Assembly: GCA_001800085.1 (NCBI GenBank)
Contig: MGUS01000014.1
Coordinates: 1,819 to 9,647 of the forward strand
Reading direction: 5' to 3'
DNA length: 7,829 nt
DNA from: Elusimicrobia bacterium RIFCSPLOWO2_01_FULL_60_11
Lineage (GTDB): Bacteria; Elusimicrobiota; Elusimicrobia; 2-02-FULL-39-32
Positions 6,101 through 7,829 of the stretch are shown here, one piece after another (within the stretch, counting starts at the first letter, position 1; the number at the start of each line of letters is the position of its first letter). Made by a program: the position numbers and the translations under genes. A model generated the notes under the pieces. It did no database searches and was not told the DNA's origin. It worked only from the letters and a program-made list of their open reading frames with translations.

Positions 6101-7829
6101 TGTTTCCGTATCGGTCCGGATCCAGAAGGAAGCCACATCCGCCGCGTCCCCGCCCGCCGCGTCAAAAGCGGCATTCGAAACATTGAAACCCGTGCTGTCC
6201 CACCAGGTGCCGTTGGAAGTCCTTTGAACGGCGATCTTCACGTCTTTGAGGAGGGATTCCGGAATGGCGGGATTGGGACCGCTGGGATCATTCGCGGTGC
6301 CCGAGATGACGGGGAGGGAGCGGACATAAAGCGTGGCGGGGTCCTGGAGAACGGTGATGGGGACGCTCGAATCGTATGTGAAGTATGTGTTCCCGCCCAC
6401 CTGGAATGTGGTGGGAGAACTCAGATTTCCGGCCTGGTCGCGCGCGCGGGCCTCGATGGTGTATCTGGCGTCCGTGTTCCAGTCGGGAACGGGTTTCCAC
6501 TGCGACCAGGAAAGCGCCGGCTGAGTGGAGTTCCAGATCTCGCTTCCGGCCACCCACTGGAGCGTGCTTTGGTTCCACCGGCGGATGGTGAATCCGTCAT
6601 CGCGCGTGATGCGGACCTCCACCGTGGTAGGGACTGCGAGCGTGTCGCCGGGAACATCCGTGGATGTTCCGACGATGTAATTAAGCGGATTCGCGGGGCT
6701 GTGGAAAGCGCTGTCCGGTTTGGAGATCAGGGCCGTCGGCGGCTGGGTATCGAAAAGGATCGTCCAGGTCATGCCGACGTTCTCGACGTTCTGGGAGACG
6801 TCCCGCCCGCGGACATTGACGGTGTAGCGGTGGCCGCTGACCATGGCTCCGGCTAAACCCGTCGTCACATAAGTGAAGGTCGAGAAACCGGGGGCTACGG
6901 ATGAGACGGTGGAGCCCGATATGGGCACATAGATCGTCTGGACCGAGTCCACGAAGGCGGCTCCGCTCCAATAAGTGGCGCCTTGCGTGATGTCGCGGAC
7001 CTGGAGATGGACCATCTGGACGCCGGAGAAATCGTCGGTGGCCGTGCCGCTGATGCTCGGGAGCGTGGAGGCGTTGTATGAGCCCGTCGACGGTTGGGAG
7101 AGATGGGCGGTGGCGGAAGAGCTGTCATAAGAGAAAGTGTTGGAATTGACGCCCACCACGAAGTTCCCGCCCGACATGGCGTTGCCGGCGCCGTCGTAGG
7201 CCTTGGCGGCCACCAGGTAGTAGCGTCCGGATTGATAAGGAACCGCGGTCGTGTAATACCAGAACGTGGCGCTGGGGGAGAGGTTCGCCTTCAAGGTGGG
7301 CACTTCCAGAGGCGTGGCCGAGACGAAATTCGTTCCGTTGAACCAGGAAGCGCCCGGAGTCAGGTCCTTGATCTGCATGTAGACGGTGGCGGCGCCGGCC
7401 AGGTCGTCGGAGACGGTCCCCGAGATGATGGTGAGGGGATTGATCGGGGCGAAACCGGAACCATGGGCGGGGCTTTGGATGACCGTCGCGGGCGCCTGGT
7501 TGTCGATGGTGAAGGTGTTGGTGGAGTAAGTGTTCTCCACGTTGTCGGCCGTGTCCTCGGCGCGCACATTGAGCAGATAGGTCCTTCCGCTTAGCCAAGA
7601 GGCGGGCACCTGGATATACTGCCAGGTGGCCGATGTGACGTACATGTTCGGGAAGGAAGCGCCGACCCATGAGGACTGCCCCACCATCCAGTCGTTGTCC
7701 CCGTTCCAGAACTCGTCCACCGCGTCCGATGGGCTGCCCCCGATGCGTTTCCTGATGCGGATCTCCACCTTGCGGATGGCGGACGTGGCGTCGAGCGCGG
7801 TCCCGAAGATGCCGGAGGGGTTGGTATAG
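1..7829 (-). CDS. Giant tandem Ig-like repeat protein, internal fragment (both ends missing)
   Basis: One reading frame, codons from 7828 down to 2, is open for 2,609 codons with no stop. It is the only frame on either strand that is open throughout and that gives coherent protein. The translation shows 19 tandem Ig-like modules followed by one complete and one partial domain of a second, invasin/Big_1-like type. Only three cysteines are present (residues 1453, 2358 and 2361, counting from 7828), tryptophan is about 3 %, and Thr, Ser, Asn and Gly are abundant, as is common in secreted beta-sandwich stalks. I see no signal peptide, membrane segment, enzyme motif or sorting signal, which is expected for an interior piece. 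The likely role is the extended stalk of a surface adhesin or fibre, which is an inference from architecture. The complete protein must exceed 2,609 residues. There is no sign of a frameshift or decay. Open frame and repeats are certain; function is moderate. Confidence 0.95.
158..520 (-). repeat. Invasin/Big_1-like domain B1
   Basis: About 121 residues (2437 to 2557). The order P-T-Q-L-A-L-Q-V, A-G-T-L-L-S-V-S-V-E-A-L-D, S-Y-T-G-R-V-K-F-S, L-P-R-Q-Y-T-F, D-K-G-T-H-T-F-S-N, G-S-R-V-I-R-V-D and V-T-V-N-P-A-A-A is the familiar layout of invasin/Big_1-type stalk repeats (A-G-T-x-x-x-V-x-V-x-A-x-D, then Y-T-G, then G-x-H-T-F). It has no YWNG block or D-x-A-G-N, and no Trp. An acidic insert lies at residues 2487 to 2500. 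It acts as a rigid spacer in known relatives; that role here is inferred. Confidence 0.8.
521..1003 (-). repeat. Ig-like module R19 (longest, carries CxxC, last of its type)
   Basis: 161 residues. Standard landmarks are I-N-G-T-A-Q-D, Y-Y-W-N-G-A-T-W, K-G-K-Q-Y-V-I and A-V-D-N-A-G-N. Between the first two lies about 35 extra residues rich in Asn, Gly and Asp, with D-E-N-D-N (residues 2344 to 2348) and the only Cys pair of the window, C-V-G-C (2358 and 2361). The usual exit F-x-Y-D is replaced by K-F-S-I-S-G, which leads into a different domain type. Confidence 0.83.
1004..1351 (-). repeat. Ig-like module R18
   Basis: 116 residues. Landmarks are L-T-G-T-A-V-D, V-R-L-L-L-Q-N, K-Y-W-S-H-G-S-S-S-F, S-G-R-H-Y-V-I, A-A-D-S-I-G-N and exit F-L-F-D. 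It is the last module to end in the standard junction Asp. Confidence 0.85.
1352..1762 (-). repeat. Ig-like module R17 (degenerate DxAGN)
   Basis: 137 residues. Landmarks are I-A-G-T-S-Q-D, V-R-F-R-I-Y-D, L-Y-W-D-H-D, S-S-H-T-Y-Q-V and exit F-V-F-D. The usual D-x-A-G-N is replaced by an Asp/Ser/Thr/Gly-rich stretch (residues 2133 to 2143), the most degenerate copy of this motif. Confidence 0.83.
1763..2146 (-). repeat. Ig-like module R16
   Basis: 128 residues. Landmarks are I-S-G-T-A-S-D, I-R-Y-R-I-T-D, E-F-W-N-Q-T-T, S-A-S-T-Y-T-V, M-Q-D-Y-A-G-N and exit F-R-F-D. It has six Trp. Confidence 0.85.
2147..2551 (-). repeat. Ig-like module R15 (acidic EF-hand-like loop)
   Basis: 135 residues. 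Landmarks are I-T-G-T-A-Q-D, V-K-V-Y-I-W, then an acidic loop with the pattern D-x-D-x-D-G (Asp 1806, 1808 and 1810, Gly 1811) and Asp 1817, then R-W-W-N-G-G, K-Y-R-Y-R-V, G-R-D-S-A-T-N and exit F-Q-F-D. Confidence 0.84.
2552..2875 (-). repeat. Ig-like module R14 (shortest)
   Basis: 108 residues, the most compact copy and a good guide to the core fold. Landmarks are I-L-G-T-S-F-D, V-T-V-T-I-K-E-S-T, G-A-Y-W-N-G-T-S-S-F, N-S-R-T-Y, A-T-D-K-A-G-N and exit F-K-Y-D. Confidence 0.86.
2876..3259 (-). repeat. Ig-like module R13
   Basis: 128 residues. Landmarks are I-S-G-T-A-S-D, V-E-V-S-I-Q-E-T, G-A-Y-W-D-K, N-G-Y-T-Y-T-V, A-R-D-T-A-V-P-N-G-N and exit F-I-Y-D. Its central block resembles R14. Confidence 0.85.
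3260..3694 (-). repeat. Ig-like module R12 (divergent, holds a lone Cys)
   Basis: 145 residues. The G-T-A-x-D block is L-Q-G-S-A-F-D and is followed by an Ala/Ser-rich insert. It has V-E-I-R-I-Q-D, Q-F-W-S-Q-G, N-G-R-K-Y, A-R-A-R-D-V-A-T without the A-G-N, and exit I-I-I-D. Cys 1453, in the central loop, has no partner nearby. Confidence 0.82.
3695..4069 (-). repeat. Ig-like module R11
   Basis: 125 residues. Landmarks are I-T-G-T-A-S-D, V-G-V-S-I, S-Y-F-Y-Q-G in place of the YWNG block, S-G-K-R-Y-V-L, A-R-D-S-A-G-N and exit F-L-F-D. The loop after the block is rich in Gly and Pro. Confidence 0.84.
4070..4432 (-). repeat. Ig-like module R10
   Basis: 121 residues. Landmarks are L-S-G-T-A-G-D, V-E-Y-T-L-Y-V, G-Y-Y-N-A-A (a variant of the YWNG block), S-G-R-R-Y-T-L, A-T-D-K-A-G-N and exit F-T-Y-D. 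Confidence 0.85.
4433..4792 (-). repeat. Ig-like module R9
   Basis: 120 residues. Landmarks are I-S-G-T-A-E-D followed by an E/G-rich turn, Y-S-I-K-E-V, Q-W-W-N-G-S-S-F, D-G-R-T-Y, A-T-D-K-A-R-N and exit F-Y-F-D. Confidence 0.85.
4793..5185 (-). repeat. Ig-like module R8
   Basis: 131 residues. Landmarks are V-L-G-T-A-N-D, V-N-L-Y-I-Q-Q, L-Y-F-T-G-G-S-W (a variant of the YWNG block), A-R-D-A-A-G-N, a longer than usual segment after A-G-N, and exit F-N-Y-D. Confidence 0.84.
5186..5563 (-). repeat. Ig-like module R7
   Basis: 126 residues. Landmarks are I-T-G-T-A-Q-D, V-K-V-A-V-K-R, Q-W-W-G-G, S-G-V-S-Y, A-I-D-D-V-L-N and exit F-A-Y-D. The VKVAVKR...WW segment resembles R5 more than the intervening R6. 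Confidence 0.85.
5564..5929 (-). repeat. Ig-like module R6
   Basis: 122 residues. Landmarks are L-A-G-V-A-S-D (a variant of the G-T-A-x-D block), V-Q-V-R-I-R, N-Y-W-D-P-S, S-G-S-S-Y-T-V, R-S-R-D-L-A-G-N and exit F-T-L-D. Confidence 0.85.
5930..6370 (-). repeat. Ig-like module R5 (long loop)
   Basis: 147 residues, the longest of R2 to R18. Landmarks are I-S-G-T-A-N-D, V-K-I-A-V-Q-R, T-W-W-D-S-T, R-A-R-D-N-A-L-N and exit F-V-W-D. The extra length is an Ala/Asp/Gly/Glu-rich loop around residues 550 to 583, after the WWDS block. Confidence 0.83.
6371..6748 (-). repeat. Ig-like module R4
   Basis: 126 residues. Landmarks are I-V-G-T-S-T-D, V-E-V-R-I-T-R, a Trp-rich middle with six Trp, A-R-Y-T-I-E-A-R-A-R-D-Q-A-G-N and exit F-T-Y-D. 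The YWNG block is altered to R-R-W-N-Q-S-T. The R-A-R-D-Q-A-G-N segment is the closest match to the general bacterial Ig-like signature. Confidence 0.85.
6749..7123 (-). repeat. Ig-like module R3
   Basis: 125 residues. Landmarks are I-S-G-T-A-T-D, L-Q-V-R-D-I-T-Q-G-A-T-Y-W-S-G, S-G-H-R-Y-T-V, G-R-D-V-S-Q-N and exit I-L-F-D. The R2/R3 junction is the only one without the proline four residues after the junction Asp. Confidence 0.85.
7124..7501 (-). repeat. Ig-like module R2
   Basis: 126 residues. Landmarks are N-Q-A-P-A-T entry, I-S-G-T-V-S-D, M-Q-I-K-D-L-T-P-G-A-S-W-F-N-G, S-G-R-Y-Y, A-Y-D-G-A-G-N and exit F-S-Y-D. Its central block closely resembles that of the next module, R3. Confidence 0.85.
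7502..7829 (-). repeat. Ig-like module R1 (N-terminal part cut by window edge)
   Basis: 109 residues are visible. The module begins just before its G-T-A-L-D block (residues 9 to 13), so only the entry strand is missing. It has V-E-I-R-I-R, F-W-N-G-D-N-D-W, S-G-R-T-Y, R-A-E-D-T-A-D-N and exit F-T-I-D. The middle is long and holds several Trp residues. The expected entry strand should lie just beyond 7829. Confidence 0.8.

Larger units (their letters stand above)
521..7829 (-). repeat. Array of 19 tandem Ig-like protein modules (R1 to R19)
   Basis: The modules repeat at protein level only; I see no near-identical DNA copies. Landmarks in order are an entry strand with D-x-x-x-P-T just after the junction, the block [ILV]-x-G-[TVS]-[AVS]-x-D, a strand like V-x-V-x-I-x-D, a Y/W-W-N-G block, a variable Trp-rich middle, S-G-x-x-Y-x-V, R-A-x-D-x-A-G-N, and exit F-x-Y-D. 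The final Asp of the G-T-A-x-D block is present in all 19 modules, and the R-A-x-D Asp in all 19. The exit Asp is present in R1 to R18 and absent in R19. The Y-x-V-x-x-R-A-x-D-x-A-G-N segment is typical of bacterial Ig-like (Big) stalk domains. Complete modules R2 to R18 average about 127 residues, somewhat longer than a usual 80 to 100 residue Big domain, because of the YWNG block and the loop after it. A precise Pfam family cannot be assigned without a profile search. Confidence 0.88.

Noticed and set aside
7125..7670. Minus-strand open frame of 181 codons
   Set aside because: It is an off-frame shadow of modules R1 and R2. It has Arg/His-rich composition, and the overlapping true frame carries the conserved repeat motifs.
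1..7829. Possible frameshift or pseudogene decay in the array
   Set aside because: Every module from R1 to B2 lies in one frame, landmarks appear in order, and no stop codon occurs. Degenerate spots such as R17 are substitutions, not frame breaks.
521..7829. DNA-level repeat such as CRISPR or a satellite
   Set aside because: The period of about 380 bases comes from protein modules. Unit lengths vary from 324 to 483 bases and the DNA of different copies is not near-identical, with no short direct repeats and spacers.
1..7829. Promoters, ribosome binding sites, terminators or internal starts
   Set aside because: The window is entirely inside one open frame. In-frame Met codons occur within modules with no domain boundary or intergenic gap to support a new start, and no convincing hairpin with a T-run was seen.
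521..7829. Fibronectin type III identity for the modules
   Set aside because: The R-A-x-D-x-A-G-N ending and G-T-A-x-D start are features of bacterial Ig-like domains. The usual fibronectin III signature (early Trp and a Tyr-Arg-Val style strand in a 90-residue unit) does not fit the spacing.

Overview
The whole window is the interior of one very long protein-coding gene read on the minus strand. The frame with codons running from 7828 down to 2 is open from edge to edge: I translated all 2,609 codons by hand and found no stop. Neither the start nor the end of the gene lies in the window, so the N-terminal side is beyond position 7829 and the C-terminal side is below position 1. No other gene, RNA gene, mobile element, CRISPR array, promoter or terminator is supported, and there is no intergenic DNA.

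The protein is a modular, extracellular-looking repeat protein. From 7829 down to 521 it has 19 tandem Ig-like (beta-sandwich) modules, called R1 to R19 here. R1 is cut by the window edge. R2 to R18 are 108 to 147 residues long with a mean of about 127, and R19 is longer at 161. Each module has the same order of landmarks: a proline-containing entry strand, a G-T-A-x-D block, a V-x-V-x-I strand leading to a YWNG or WWNG block, a Trp-rich middle, an S-G-x-x-Y strand, R-A-x-D-x-A-G-N, and an exit strand F-x-Y-D. Below position 521 the fold type changes to invasin/Big_1-like domains, B1 (complete) and B2 (cut by the window edge).

The stretch has only three cysteines, about 3 % tryptophan, no visible membrane segment and no catalytic motif. 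This fits the stalk of a giant secreted or surface-anchored protein such as an adhesin or cell-surface fibre. Three aspartates per module are nearly invariant, and one of them sits at each module junction. This resembles calcium-stiffened Ig arrays of giant bacterial adhesins, but calcium binding is an inference.

The DNA is GC-rich (around 60 % by eye) and prokaryotic in style, with no introns. Very large proteins of Ig-like repeats are known in environmental Gram-negative-type bacteria such as Elusimicrobiota, Omnitrophota and Verrucomicrobiota. I cannot place the organism from this window and give those names only as low-confidence suggestions.
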